Assembly (NCBI GenBank): GCA_026225945.1
Contig: JAMJFZ010003581.1
Location: forward strand, 11,057,501 to 11,121,500
Direction of reading: 5' to 3'
Length of the DNA stretch: 64,000 bases
Source of the DNA: Cricetomys ansorgei
Lineage: Eukaryota; Chordata; Mammalia; Rodentia; Nesomyidae
Shown here: positions 33,801 through 44,972 of the stretch, piece after piece
How the letters are laid out: every line of letters starts with the position of its first letter
Position numbering within the stretch: position 1 is the first letter of the stretch
Position numbers and translations under genes: made by a program
The notes under the pieces: model-generated
What the model was told of the DNA's origin: nothing
The model's database searches: none
What the model saw: only the letters and a program-made list of their open reading frames with translations

Positions 33801-35359
33801 CTCTTTTCTGTGTAAGTCCAAAAACTAGCTTTACCTCTACAACACAATTTAACACTACTCCAGCAAAACTATCTACAAGAGGAGCAATCACAAGAGTTCT
33901 TAAAGCACACGATCAAATAAAACCAAACATCTATCAAGCTTTTTACAATGTCTGTGGACAGCAGAAAAACATTATCAATGTCCAATTATCTGGAATTCAC
34001 TCACGATCTTCTGGGCTCCTCCAAAGGGCTTGGGTCACTTCTCTGCCTCTGCCCTCTGCAACACACACAGTTTGTCCTCCAGCTTTTGGCTGGCTCCACT
34101 CCACTGCTGCTGCTGTTCTTGTTGGTCACCCTATGGTACTAGCATCTCAAAAACCGCTGGGGTCCCTTGCTGCAACTGGGCTGCACTTTCACCAATAGCC
34201 TCTCCTGGGCTGTCTTCATGGTCACAAGCTTCAACTTCTTTTCATGACCTCCTTCAGTCTAGGCCTTCTATTGTCTCTGAGGCTGCACCTTCACCAATGG
34301 CCTCTCCTGGCTTCTCATAATGCTAAGCCTCAACTTCTTTACATGACATCTGGGCCTTCAACTACTACTGAGGCTATACTTTTATCAATGGCCTCTCCTG
34401 GTCTCTCTAGTGCCAAATCTCAACTACTCTCCAAAGACCCCTTCACGCCTTCAAAATCAGTAACACCTGGGTGACTCTTACAGCACCAAATTCAGCTGCT
34501 GGCAAGAGATACAACCCCAGTCAATTCTGGAAGACAGTTTCTGTGCGCTGACCCTGAGGAAACAGTTTCCAGATTTTAAATAGGGTCTGGTTTGCAGAAA
34601 AAATAATTAGTCCTTGTCTGTAGGAAGGGGTCCCTTGTGGATGGAGTTCTCATCACCATCACCAGTACCTGGACCACTTATCTTTCTCTTAGTCAGGTTT
34701 GCAGGGAAAAAAAAAAAAACCTGGTCAGTTTAATTAAGTGGATTTTTGGCTCCAAGCTACAGCTTCCACAACAGCAGGGGATCCTGGGCCAGTGGGAAGA
34801 ATCTCTAGTTGAAACATATTGGCCGTTTGGAGTTCTTTTTTATTACCACTATGGGTCAATACATACCCTTCTTCTTAGACCTCAAACACAAGACCCACTT
34901 GGGCTTCACAAACACACACAAAAGCCATCATCAAACTCAGTTTATACCACAGTACCCTCTGGTTTCCATTTCCCAACTGGTTGCTGCCAGTGGTGGGAGG
35001 GAGAGTCGGCTCCATGATCAGGAAAAGCCCTCTAACACCTTGCTTCTTTGCTGCTCCTAGATGAATTTTTTGTTTTTGCCATGAAGACGTCTTTCTCTGA
35101 AGGCTTCTCTTCTGTGGCTCTCACTTTTGAGCCCTCTTTCTTAATTTTCACAATTTTCTCTTCATAGAGGCTTCTTTCCCTTTCTCTCTCTCCTCTTCCT
35201 TCAAGAGCCTTCAGTTAATCCTTTAATCTCTCTCCTCTGGTAGCTTCCCTGAGCGTACTTCACTGGACTCTGTGAGGTAAAGTTCCTGGAGTTTATCTTT
35301 TTCCTTGTCTAAATGTCGGATTAGCTGACCTAGGGCCCCTCATTGCAGACTTCACTTAC
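33801..35359. mobile_element. Interior of direct-repeat-bounded rodent LTR element
   Basis: The 1.56 kb between the two direct repeats has no intact reading frame. It includes a tandem array of three diverged units of about 90-100 bp (starts 34180, 34282, 34373), each with a TTCACCAAT(A/G)GCCTCTCCTGG-type core. It is familiar as dispersed rodent sequence, probably a non-autonomous LTR retrotransposon; the class is not assigned. Confidence 0.5.
34180..34450. repeat. Three-unit tandem repeat, about 90-100 bp
   Basis: Three successive units begin GCTGCACTTTCACC, GCTGCACCTTCACC and GCTATACTTTTATC, each followed by AAT.GCCTCTCCTGG and a CTCAACT-type segment. Spacing is 102 and 91 bp. Confidence 0.75.
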
Positions 35360-35680
35360 AGTTGTACCCTGCTGCTGGGGCCGCTCACCAAGGATGACAA
35401 GGAGGCATATCTCATAATTGCAAACCCTGTTGGATCTCAGCAGAGGGAACTACCATCACGCCCTACAGTAGAACCCTGAGCATCTGAGCTCAGGTGTTTT
35501 TCTTCTTTCAGAACGCCTCAGGATTCTACTGATAGCACATGCAGATCATTAGCAATCAAATGTCCCTACGTATACCCAATACCTGCAGACAATACAAAAC
35601 GCCAAGACCTAGGGTAGTCCCTTACCCAACCGTGTATAAAACAATATACGTAGCTAAAAATAAACTTCTACAGCATAGAA
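35360..35680. mobile_element. LTR-like direct repeat, right copy
   Basis: Partner of 33480-33800 (landmarks given there). Divergence between the copies is moderate, so the element is old. Confidence 0.6.
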
Positions 35681-35967
35681 TTCCTCCACCTGCCTGCCTG
35701 AGCTGCCCTCTGCAGCTACAGCTGCTGGTTCTCAGGGCCTAGGGTCTGGACCACCCACAGTTCTTAGGTTCTGAACTTCACTGCTGGCTCCCCACAGTCT
35801 CCATTCTCTAGACTACGGGGCTTAAGTCTGTACTGGCTTGAGCCTTACAATAAATCTCATGCTTGGTGTGTACAACATTCCACTACTCTGTTTCCCTGGG
35901 GAACCTGATATCCCACCTTCCTGTCATTCTGAGGAATACGTAATAGGTTCTACTTAAAGACTTCAAT

Positions 35968-36123
35968 TTTTGTCTTTTTGTTTTTCCAGACAAGAGTTTC
36001 TCTGTTGTAACTCTGGCTGCCCTGGAACTCACTCTATAGACCAGGCTGCCTTGGAAACTCACAGAAATCCTGCCTCTGCCTCCTGAGTGCTGAGATTAAA
36101 GGAGTCCGCCGCCACCACCCAGC
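35968..36123 (-). mobile_element. B1 SINE
   Basis: TTTTTCCAGACAAGAGTTTC, TCTGTTGTAACTCTGGCTGC, CCTGGAACTCACTCTATAGA, CCTGCCTCTGCCTCCTGAGT and GCCACCACCCAGCT are inverted B1 text with low divergence. Confidence 0.95.
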
Positions 36124-36125
36124 TT

Positions 36126-36335
36126 TCATTTTGTTTTTAAATCTGTGTACCTTTGCATGTGTGGTAGGGGGTGTGTGCAGGTACCAGGGGAGGCCAGAGG
36201 AGAATGTTAGAGCCCCTGGAGCTAGAGTTATCAGCAGTTGTGAGCTGCCTGACAAGGATGCTGACAACTAAACTCAGGTCCTCTGCTAGAGCAGCATGCG
36301 CTCTTTCCCACGGAGCCGCCACTTCTCCGACCCCA
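36126..36335 (-). mobile_element. B3/B2-like SINE
   Basis: Ends AGCCGCCACTTCTCCGACCC, a mutated reversed tRNA-like head. Before it are GGTCCTCTGCTAGAGCAGCA and AGGCCAGAGGAGAATGTTAG, a B3 hallmark. It abuts the B1 copy at 35968. Confidence 0.85.
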
Positions 36336-36361
36336 AGTAATAGTTCTTAAAAGTGTGTTTG

Positions 36362-36570
36362 TGAGGCTGTAGAGACAGCAGGTAAAAGTGCTTGCTAGGC
36401 AAGCGTGAAGGCCTGAGTTCGAATCCCCAGACCCCACAGAAAGCCATGTACGTAGCTGAGCACCTGCAGAATCCCCATTCTCCTACAGGGAGATGGGAAG
36501 CAGAGAAAAGCCAGCTCACTGGTATATATGTGACAAGAAACAACAAGAGCCCCTATCCCAAACAAAGCGG
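36362..36570 (+). mobile_element. B2/B3-related SINE
   Basis: GAGGCTGTAGAGACAGCAGG, AAAGTGCTTGCTAGGCAAGC, GGCCTGAGTTCGAATCCCCA and ATGTACGTAGCTGAGCACCT fit a rodent tRNA-derived SINE with a different 3' half from classic B2. Confidence 0.75.
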
Positions 36571-37907
36571 ACTGAGGACCACCCCCTCAGGCTGCCCCTC
36601 TGCCCTCCACACGGGTCTATGGCGCACACGGGCCCGTGTGCGCACCCCACGCACAGCCCTCCCCACCGCTGCATTTGTTTCAGGATTTGAAACCACGATC
36701 ACCTCTCTCATCCACCCTTCCCCTGCAGCAAAACTCTAAGTCCCCTTTGCCCCCATCTTCACCAGAGTGGCAGGCGGCCTCTCCCTCGCATCAGTGTTAA
36801 GAGGCTCCTGTGATTTAGGGCCTCTCCCCAAAAGGAAGCTTGACAAGGAAGAGAAGTTATTGATGGCTATAGAAAGGCCAGGAGGTTGGGATCCATTTTT
36901 AAGGCCCACGTTCCTTCTCTTCACTTGAACCGAATTTCCTCCTTGATCCACATGCTCACGGTCACTGACATACAGTAGGAAACACACACACACACACAGT
37001 AGGAACTTGGTATTTATTTGTTCAATGAATTTTTCAAAAGGTCTCACTGCTCATATTTGGAGTAAGGCATGGGCATCGGGTGTAACAAAATGGGGTTTAT
37101 AAAAGAAATGTGTCTACAGATTAAAAGTCAAATTCTTCCCCCTGACACCCTACAATCCGAGCTGGCTGCCACCTCAATAAGTCCTTTCTTCTTAAAATCC
37201 CTTCCTTAAAACAGCCATAGGAGAGCTGTGTGCCTCTCCAGTGGCAAACGCTCCTGTCCTGGCTAATACTGCCAGATAACTTTGACTCCTGAAAGCAGCA
37301 TGGGTCTATAACTCAGCCAGGGCTTCTGAGAAAGGCTTGACTGGCTACAAGGGAGGACACAAGGAAGAGAAGGAATTGCTCCTGTTCGTCACAGTTGTCA
37401 TGTTTGTATGTGATGGCTGGATCTAAGCAGCCACCTTGTGACTAACAGCATATGGGGAGACCCAGCAGACAGGCTGAGGACCAGAGGCAGAAAGGTTCCC
37501 AAACCTGGCAATATCCTCAAACTGTTGACAAGACTGACTTTGTTGACCCCTTCTTACCATACTCTACCCGGTGATGGAGTGAAGTCCTGCTTAAACCACT
37601 TCTAGCTGGCTCTCCTGCCGTCAGCAGCAGGAAACATCCTGGTGGACAGACTAGAGCATAGCCCTTGTTCTCGCCTTGGAACTTCGGTCCCAGGCTCTGT
37701 TGGCCTCTCCCTTTCCCATTCCCATCCATCACCCCGAGCCACATGACGTCAGGAACAACTGTTTCGAGACCAGACTCCGATAAAATCCCCTACTGCCAGC
37801 TCCCTTCTCTTATCTCAACACTCCTTCCTATATAAACACACCAGCAATTCCATGCTACACAGCAGCCTTGGGAAACACATTCACGTGTGATATGCCAGTT
37901 TCCCAGG

Positions 37908-37975
37908 GCTGGTGAATGGTAGAGAGTACGCCCACTACACACTAAGTCCTCAGTTTAAACCCTGGCACCATGAAG
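37908..37975 (+). mobile_element. ID-like SINE
   Basis: GGGCTGGTGAATGGTAGAGA, CACTAAGTCCTCAGTTTAAA and CCCTGGCACC follow the ID (BC1-type) order with several changes. Confidence 0.6.
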
Positions 37976-38014
37976 TCAACTAATTAAGCCTAGGAGCACA
38001 GTGATGGTTTTCCT

Positions 38015-38345
38015 CATGGGCAGCATCACACTATCGGAACCTGCATTGGTCAGAGTCCCCCCAGAAAAGACCAACAGGATGTTCACAGCCTCACTGGTAT
38101 TGAGATGTATTTCTGGGGAACTGGCTCCCGTGATTAAGGAGGCTGGCGAGCACAAGGTGAGTTGACAAACCAGTTGCAAACTCTAAGACCGGCTACTGCA
38201 GTCTAGAATTCAAAGGCAGTAGTGAAAACAGAATCCAGGGAAGACTTCAGTCTCTCGTGGCCTTCAGTTGATTACGTGAGGATCAGCCACATTCTGAAGG
38301 GAAATGTACTTAATATCTCCCTGATGTGCATGTGAACTATATCTA
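38015..38345 (-). mobile_element. Ancient interspersed repeat (TG...CA LTR-like family)
   Basis: GGTCAGAGTCCCCCCAGAAA, CCAACAGGATGTTCACAGCC, GGAACTGGCTCCCGTGATTA, GGAGGCTGGCGAGCACAAGG and CCTTCAGTTGATTACGTGAG match, in order, a widespread ancient mammalian repeat (caggattc..., ...aattggctcacacgattatggaggctgg...). Family and strand assignment uncertain. Confidence 0.5.
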
Positions 38346-39898
38346 AAAACATCTTCACAGCAGCATCCAGCTATCTGGACAGCAGCCAGGTCACAGAACC
38401 CAAGCACACCGGCAGGGAACACCGGCCAACGAAATAGCTTCCTGCGGCTCAGTTCGTCCCTTTAACCTTCTCTGTCAGTGTGCTCAGAGTAACACAAAGC
38501 TCTAACAGCAAGAATGGGGGTGAGGGGGGCGGGAGACAGGGACACTGCTTTGGCTGCCTCTTCTCTTTCCTATCACTAACTCTGCTGAGATCACATCTTT
38601 TCCCTGCCTTCACATGAACAAACGCATTTGTTTTTGAGAAACAGAGGAGAGACAAAAGTGAGAAAAACGGTGTTTACATTCTGTAAAGTTCCTCCATTTT
38701 GGTTGAGCAATGAAAGTTTCTAAAACAACAGTACTTCGGTTTACAGAAGTAAACAGTAACTAGTTTTTCTAGACCTCTTTCCTCTTCACCCCACTGACCC
38801 CATAGGAATGGCTAGCCAGGAGAAATGTTTATAGGTCACCTGACATTCTTTAACTCATTCCATATTTCTTTGGCAAATGGCAATTAGGAAAAAAAAAAGG
38901 AAAACTTTCTCCTTCCTTTCCTATGCTTTCTAGACTAAGAGATCCTCCCCCAGCAAAAGGCCCGTGCCGTGGGACAGCTGCTCATTCCCTTGTCTCTTTC
39001 CAACTGCTAAGTCGGTAGTGCAGTGGCTGCTTCAGAGTTTAACAGATGCTGGTGATCCGCCTTCCAAGGCACCCTGAATGTCGGAGGCGAACCCCACTAT
39101 CCAGGGAGGACACCCAGCTATATGACCCAACAGCGGAGTGTCACCCTTAAGGTGAGGGGTCACAGGGCTGGAAGGCAACCCGCACAGACCTGAGGTTCAG
39201 AGAACTCTGCCCAGGTCTCCCTCGTGCTGTGACTTGCTCTGGAGTGGGAAAGGACGGAGTCACCACTGGGGAGAGGTCTGTGCCTTGCTTCCTGGGCCTT
39301 TCTGGGAATGACGGCCCACAGAAAACCATCTGATTCATGGGAGGAGATCGACCGTGGCACTAAAAACTACGATCTTAAACCAAAACAGTTTTCTTGGAGA
39401 GAGCATGGTGATCAAAAAGATGCCAGATGGTTTTGAAAGAACAAATATTGACTCCCTTGTTAGAGCAGAAGGTAGTGGGTTTCAGATGCCACAGAAACGG
39501 AAGTCACACTCTGGTAGATCTATCTGGTAAATCCTCACACGGGTATTTAAAGAGATGGTTGGGGACTCTTACAAACAAAATCTTACAGATTTCCAGAACC
39601 TCGCAGGAAGTCACAGAGAACAAGTGAGAGCCATGATGTCATCAATGGGGCCTAGTCAGTCATAGGATCAGCATCTCACACAGCCTCTCATGGCAGCCTG
39701 GAGTAAGACGGAGAGCCCCCAGTGGGACAAATGCTTCTCTGAAACCACTGCACAGGTTCGGTTCTCCTTGGAGAAAAGTCTTGGAGGCACCTCAAGGGAT
39801 AATCCAGCCGTTTCCACACCGGGTCTTACGGCAGATGCCAAAGCTGGATCGTCTTCCAAATGTAGGACGACACAGCCATGGCTTGAAGTGATTCAACA

Positions 39899-40065
39899 GA
39901 ACTTGGTGTGGTGGTGCAGGCCTGTAACTCCAGCACAAACATCCCGAGTTCAAGGCCATCCCAGGCTACAAAGGGAGACCTGGCCTTGAAAACTAAGGGC
40001 TGGGAATGAAGCTCGGCAGCAGAGTATTTTCATCTTCAACACCACTTCAAAGATGAAATGGTAAA
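39899..40065 (+). mobile_element. B4-like composite SINE (B1-like plus ID-like)
   Basis: ACTTGGTGTGGTGGTGCAGG, GAGTTCAAGGCCATCCCAGG and an ID part GGGCTGGGAATGAAGCTCGG with AGAGTATTTTCATCTTCAAC. The order equals the element at 3588. Confidence 0.8.
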
Positions 40066-40550
40066 CCGCCAAAAGTTTTCTGTTTTTGTTTTCAGAAAAC
40101 TAAGGTGAACTTTTCTGAAGGCTAAAGAATACAGAATACAAGCTTGACTTCTAGAAGGAAGTTATGAAAATCCAGGAAGCTGCCATCAGCTCTCTCACTA
40201 CACTCTGAAGAAGCCAACACAGCACCGCTGGCATACTTCACACATGCCAAGGTGGGAATCCACCCAAGAGACCCCAGTGCAAAAGCACTGGCAAACAGTG
40301 TGCGTTTGGTTCTCACTCCTTCGCTTTAGCTGACTTTCCTGATAAACCCACCAGCCGTTATCAAACTTAAGTGCCTTTCCGTGGTTGCTGGGGCTGGAAC
40401 CTAGGGCCTCAAGCTGGGAATCACACCATGAGAGTCTCATACATGCTTTGTTCCCATCTATTCATATCCAGATGGGAAGCACTGATGAACTAGAACATAC
40501 TCCAGGGAGAGAGGGGATGACAGCACTTACTGATGCGAACGAGAACTCCC

Positions 40551-41024
40551 TGAAGGAACCTGTGTCTTCAGAGACTCGCTGATTAGGACTGCAGTCCTGT
40601 AAAGAGACTGGAACCTTATAAGTCCAGAGGCTGATCACCTTATCTATAGCTAGCTTCCTTGGCCACTCTGTTAGAACTAACATCCTGAGACTAACAGACA
40701 GGAATCTTTCACAATCCATTGACTTAGCAGACCCCTCGCTTCCACCATCCCGAAAGCTGAGACATCAGAGCGCATCTGTGGCCTATAGAAATGCTTCCCG
40801 CGTCTTGCTGTGGCCGCCTCTATGATGCGCCCACCAATGTATTTAAACTTGTCTCCATTCATGACTTTCCTTGTTCTGTAAAACCATAGAACTTCATAAA
40901 GCTGCTTTCTCCGTTGGAATGTGGAACCCGGGGTAACTTAAATCTGTGTTCCTGGGCCATGGTCTCTCAAAATGGCCCCAGATGTATCTTCTTCCCTTGG
41001 ATGAAAGCTATAGCTTTCGTGCTG
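40551..41024 (+). mobile_element. Solitary LTR, family A copy 3
   Basis: Shares with the copies at 11969 and 20377 the sequence TCAGAGACTCGCTGATTAGG, TCACCTTATCTATAGCTAGC, AGAACTAACATCCTGAGACT, GCTTCCACCATCCC, ATTTAAACTTGTCTCCATTC and TTCCTTGTTCTGTAAAACCA. It is closer to copy 1 than to copy 2 over its length. The poly(A) signal is mutated here (CAGATGTATC). Confidence 0.65.
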
Positions 41025-41482
41025 ATAATGGCATCTAGACTCTTCTGGGCTGTCACATCCAGACGCAGGAACTCAGGTTCTTGGTGCACCTGTCTGCCTC
41101 TTTCCCTCCACTTGCTCTTTCCAACCAACTACCCTTTCTACTCAGACTCTACATTGAAAATCCCCCGTTACAAAATGTCCCACTGGGACTCTCATCTTCT
41201 GCCCAGGGACTTGGCACTTTACGCCATGCAACCAAAGGCAACACGACTATTTTCTTTTCCTTTCTTTGGGACCTGCTTTTAGTATATGGCCTGGTACCAT
41301 CACCCCTGGAAGTCTCTCTGTTTGTCCTCACATGCTCCCTAGACAAAATTTCTCTTAGACTAAGACCTAGACAGTACAGTCATGTCATGGGTAACAGCAG
41401 GCAACCGAGGGGCTACTGGTTAATAGTGGCTCTGTGTGCCAGGCACATGCCACAGTTTTCAATTTGCTTTCTCCCTTGCCGG

Positions 41483-41597
41483 TGGAGATTAAAATAGAGT
41501 CTTACTACACATTCCAGCCTGGCATCGAACTCTGTACTCATGTCTCACTCCCAAGAGCTGGGACTACAGGGTCAGGTCATCATACCAGACTCAAGTT
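41483..41597 (-). mobile_element. Diverged B1/PB1-type SINE
   Basis: AATAGAGTCTTACTACACAT, CCAGCCTGGCATCGAACTCT and AAGAGCTGGGACTACAGGGT retain the inverted 7SL-derived order. Confidence 0.65.
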
Positions 41598-42183
41598 TCT
41601 TCTTTAAACTGTCTCAGCTTTGAGATGCCCTTGCCAGCATCCATTTACAAGACCGAACCGTGGAAAGAGGGAGGGAGTGATTTTCCTACATTGTGGCTGA
41701 GCTGGGAACTGAAGGGCTGCGCCTGCCTGCACAGGTCTCTAGTCAGCTTCCTGCTCTTAACATGCTGCATTGTCTCTGGGCTGGTGAAAGTGTATGTGTG
41801 TGTGTGTAAAAAGGGGAGCCAGAATTTAGTGCCAGAACTGAAACAGGTCAGGAAAAGGAGGGCAGGGCAGGTCTCACCCTTGAGAACAGAAAAATGGCAT
41901 CTCATATGCATGTATCAGGCCTGGCAGAAATGAGGATCTTCCAAAGAAACATTTGTGTCTCTCAAGCAGACTGCTAAAACAACAGAGCTCAAAGAACTGG
42001 GAATTTCCCCAGGAACTTCATGCTGGGAGAAGGCAAAGGTCCTACCCAGAGCGGAACCTGTCTCCCAAAAAGGGATTTCACACAGTTCTAACTTATCTGT
42101 CACCATACTGGAAGAGGCTGAAGCCCAGTAAATGACAGTCCAATGGTAGGTGGGGTCACACCTTGACTCACACTGATCAGAGG

Positions 42184-42560
42184 CTGTCTTAGTTTGCTGC
42201 CTGTTGCTGTGATAAAGGCCACGAGCAAAAGCAACCCTTGTGGGGAAAAGGGTTTATTTGACTTTATAGCTTACAGTCTTTCATTGAGGAAGTCGGGGCA
42301 GGAACTGAAGAGGTTATAGAGGAGTGCTGCTTACTGGCTTGCTCCCCCCGCATGGCCAACTTAGCCAGTTTCTTACATACCCAGGACCAGCCTGTGCAGC
42401 GATGGCACCAACCCCAGTTGGCTGGGCCCTCCCACGTAAATCATCCATCAAGAAGTTGCCCACAAGTCAATCTGATAGGAGCCTTTTTCTCAATTGAGGT
42501 TCCCTCTTCTCAGATGACTCTAACTTCTGTCAAGTTGACAAAAACCTACGTCACAGATAT
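42184..42560 (+). mobile_element. Rodent LTR-like repeat (TGTCTTAGTT... family)
   Basis: Opens TGTCTTAGTTTGCTGCCTGT, then GGGTTTATTTGACTTTATAG, GTGCTGCTTACTGGCTTGCT, GGCTGGGCCCTCCCACG, CTCAATTGAGGTTCCCTCTT and CTGTCAAGTTGACAAAAACC. This is a familiar rodent repeat with TG...CA-type ends. An inverted relative lies at 48168-48530. Confidence 0.8.
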
Positions 42561-43794
42561 TAAACTCTAACCTCACTTTAGGACCATAAAGATGGACTTG
42601 GGGAGTCACAGACCTTTTTTGCCTCTCTTTCCAGTGTGGCCACACTGAATAAATCTCATTTTGTTCTGGATTACACTATTAATCTGACTCTTACAATAAG
42701 GTTACTGATGACGGAAACCTGGCTTGAGGCACAGATTGTGACCTCTAACTTTGATAATATCCAGAGCCCAGACGGTTAGAGGCTAGTCTGGGCAGACAGT
42801 GTTTGTCACAAAAACAGTCAACGAGAGGCTAAGAGGAACTGTTATATTTGGAGCTGGGGGCTGCTCAGGCCACAGCCACCTGCAGCAGCCTCTTTCAGAG
42901 CTTCAGTGAAGGAAATGGTGAGCCCTAGGGAGAGCCTACCTGTGACTCTGCAACCCTCTACCAGACACCAGGTGCCAGGATTCTAGGAGAGATAGCACCC
43001 TAATTCTCATTTCCAACAGGAAGTTTGCAGGCCCCACCTAGCCTGGAGGCTAACAGTTGCACACCCCATGTATAACGGATGCACCTTAAATAAACGCACT
43101 ATTCCTCCCCTCTCTTTAAATCATTATCAGCAAGGTGCTTTCTTCCCTTCTGGTCAATGGAATACTTCCCTCCCCTTCCCCATCTACCCTCCCTTCCCCT
43201 CTTGCCCAGGAATTAGAGACATCCTGACTACAAGTAAACACTACAGTGGTGAACTCAACTACGCTCACACGGCATGAAACCTTCCCCTTCTCAAACCTGT
43301 AAGAAGGGATTCCGCTCTGTCACATGAGCCTGAGCTGTGCTCGGAGCCCCCACCATGCCGTCTACCTAAGGCACGTATGTCTATACTGTTACTGACTACT
43401 CTAAGTCTTTTATCCAGAAGTATAATCTGCTTCAGTGTGTCCCCTTGAACTCCAAACCTATTACCTTTCAAGTTACCTGTCCAGGCTTAAGGAGAAAAGA
43501 AACCTGTTTAGCACGCCCAATGCTGGCGAAGAGAAGCTATAGCTGTACTCAGAGAGTAGTGTGAAGGGATTCAAGCACACACACATCCCCGCCCCATCCC
43601 AGAGAGGGGCTGACTACGGGTTAGAGTGGGTGTCGGATGGAGCCTCTTCAGAGGGCCAAGCCTTGTGCAAACTTGTCCCCAGCTGGGCACTGTACTGGTC
43701 ACACATGAGCTCAAAGGATGGGGATTCTCAGAGTTTGGTCTTCCAACTGCAGCAACAACTCAACTGGGTGTTATAAGTGCAAATCTCGGGACCA

Positions 43795-44115
43795 GTCTCA
43801 GACCTACTGCTAGGGATGGAATATTTTGTATCCTCTCCAAATTCACCCTCAGTACAGAGATGGGGCCTCTAGGGAAGCAAAGTATGGTTAAATAAGGTCA
43901 CAAGAGTGGGTCCCTGATCCATTAGGACTAAGGTCCCGAGAGACACCAGAGCTCACTGGCTCTTGCCCATCAGCAAACTCGGAGTGAGTAGCTGTCTGCA
44001 AGCCAGATGAGAGCCTTGAACAGAAACCAGCCCTTGTGGGACCCTGACCCTGGACTTTCCAGTCTCCAGAGTAGCACAAAATCCCATCTGCGGCATTTTG
44101 TTATAGTGATCCTGG
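43795..44115 (+). mobile_element. MLT1-type MaLR LTR (ancient)
   Basis: TGTATCCTCTCCAAATTCAC, GAGATGGGGCCTCTAGGGAA, AAGGTCACAAGAGTGGGTCC, GACACCAGAGCTCACTGGCT, CTGGACTTTCCAGTCTCCAG and GGCATTTTGTTATAG occur in the MLT1 order. It is the clearest ancient MaLR LTR in the window. Confidence 0.85.
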
Positions 44116-44856
44116 CTGAAAGGGAACTTCCAGGGTGGGGTCCAAATATCTGTGCTTGTGAAACTCTGCATGTGACTTAGGACAAAAGGTCTCTCTTGAG
44201 AAACGCTGGTCTAGTCCTGGGCTGAGACTGGCTCAAACCAGCCAGGCTTCATGGCTGGAGAAAATCTAGGGAATTTCAGAGGGAAGACAGCTATTCCACA
44301 GACAAGGGGCACGGACTGAGATTTCTCCTACGCAGGGTCACGCGGTGACCTCACGGACTCCTCGAGTGTATCCCGCAGTCTCGGCTGGAAACCTCAGACA
44401 CCTCGAAAGCGGCGTTTATTTACCTATCTGGCTCACTGAGAACCTGGAGCTCCCGCTCGTCTCTTCCAAAGATGGCCCGCAGGAGCTGGCCAGAGATGCT
44501 ACCTCTGAAAACCACAAGGCTCTTCTATTACAGCACTGTGAACACGTCTCTTTATATCACTGGGCTTCACGGTGACATGTAGATTAACCAAAGGGGCCTC
44601 CGCCCAGTGGTCTGACACGTGCAAAGATACATGCTCTTCTTGAAGAAAGAGAAGAGTGGAGTTGCCTCCCCCCCCCGCCCCCTGCATCCCCAGCTTGGGG
44701 GCAGGGTGTAAGAGAATTAAGGGCGTCCTCACAGGCTTTACCCAGGTGAACTCCCTTTCAGAAGAAAAGCACAGCTGGTCACAGCCAGCCAGAGAAAGAA
44801 CAGAAAACAATCTCCCTCCCCAGACAAAAGCACCAATGAGGCAGCGCCACACTTAC

Positions 44857-44972
44857 TTCCAGGACCGTCCACTGTTCCACGACAATGGCGTCATAGCCCT
44901 GCGTGGCTTTGCTGTCCTCTGTGGAAACAGCTTCGAAGATGAATACTCCATCTGTCCGGCCATAGAAGGAGT
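44857..44972 (-). CDS. Rftn1: Raftlin internal exon B (116 bp)
   Basis: On the minus strand the exon follows a TTTCCACAG acceptor and opens with AC, completing the Asp codon begun in the exon at 56852. It reads 38 codons, starting SFYGRTDGVFIFEAVSTEDS and ending YDAIVVEQWTVLE, and stops at a codon boundary before a GTAAGT donor (44856-44851). The core YDAIVVEQWTVLE is close to identical in mammalian raftlin. The upstream intron is phase 1 and the downstream one phase 0, so skipping this exon alone would shift the frame. An Arg sits in YGRTDG where I recall a hydrophobic residue (Leu) in human; that comparison is from memory. The open frame, splice sites and order relative to the neighbouring exons make the identity secure. 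Confidence 0.96.

Larger units (their letters stand above)
11230..44856 (-). other. Rftn1: Rftn1 intron between exons B and C (33.6 kb)
   Basis: A phase-0 intron bounded by GTAAGT (44856) and CTCCACAG (11230). Its mobile elements are listed individually. Stretches where I see no gene and no nameable repeat: 11230-11960, 12480-14800, 20815-22735 (AT-rich), 23380-24540, 25295-26290, 26705-28375, 28405-28960, 32100-33100, 36580-37900, 38345-39895, 40070-40550, 41030-41480, 42575-43795 and 44120-44856. Long open frames in these stretches lack family matches and splice logic. The element density, with several LTR types, suggests that insertions have added substantially to its length. Confidence 0.9.

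Noticed and set aside
37908..37975. tRNA-like sequence
   Set aside because: This and the other tRNA-like heads (3588, 31040, 36362, 40010) belong to ID, B2/B3 or B4 SINEs. They lack complete cloverleaf structure as genes and have SINE bodies or tails.
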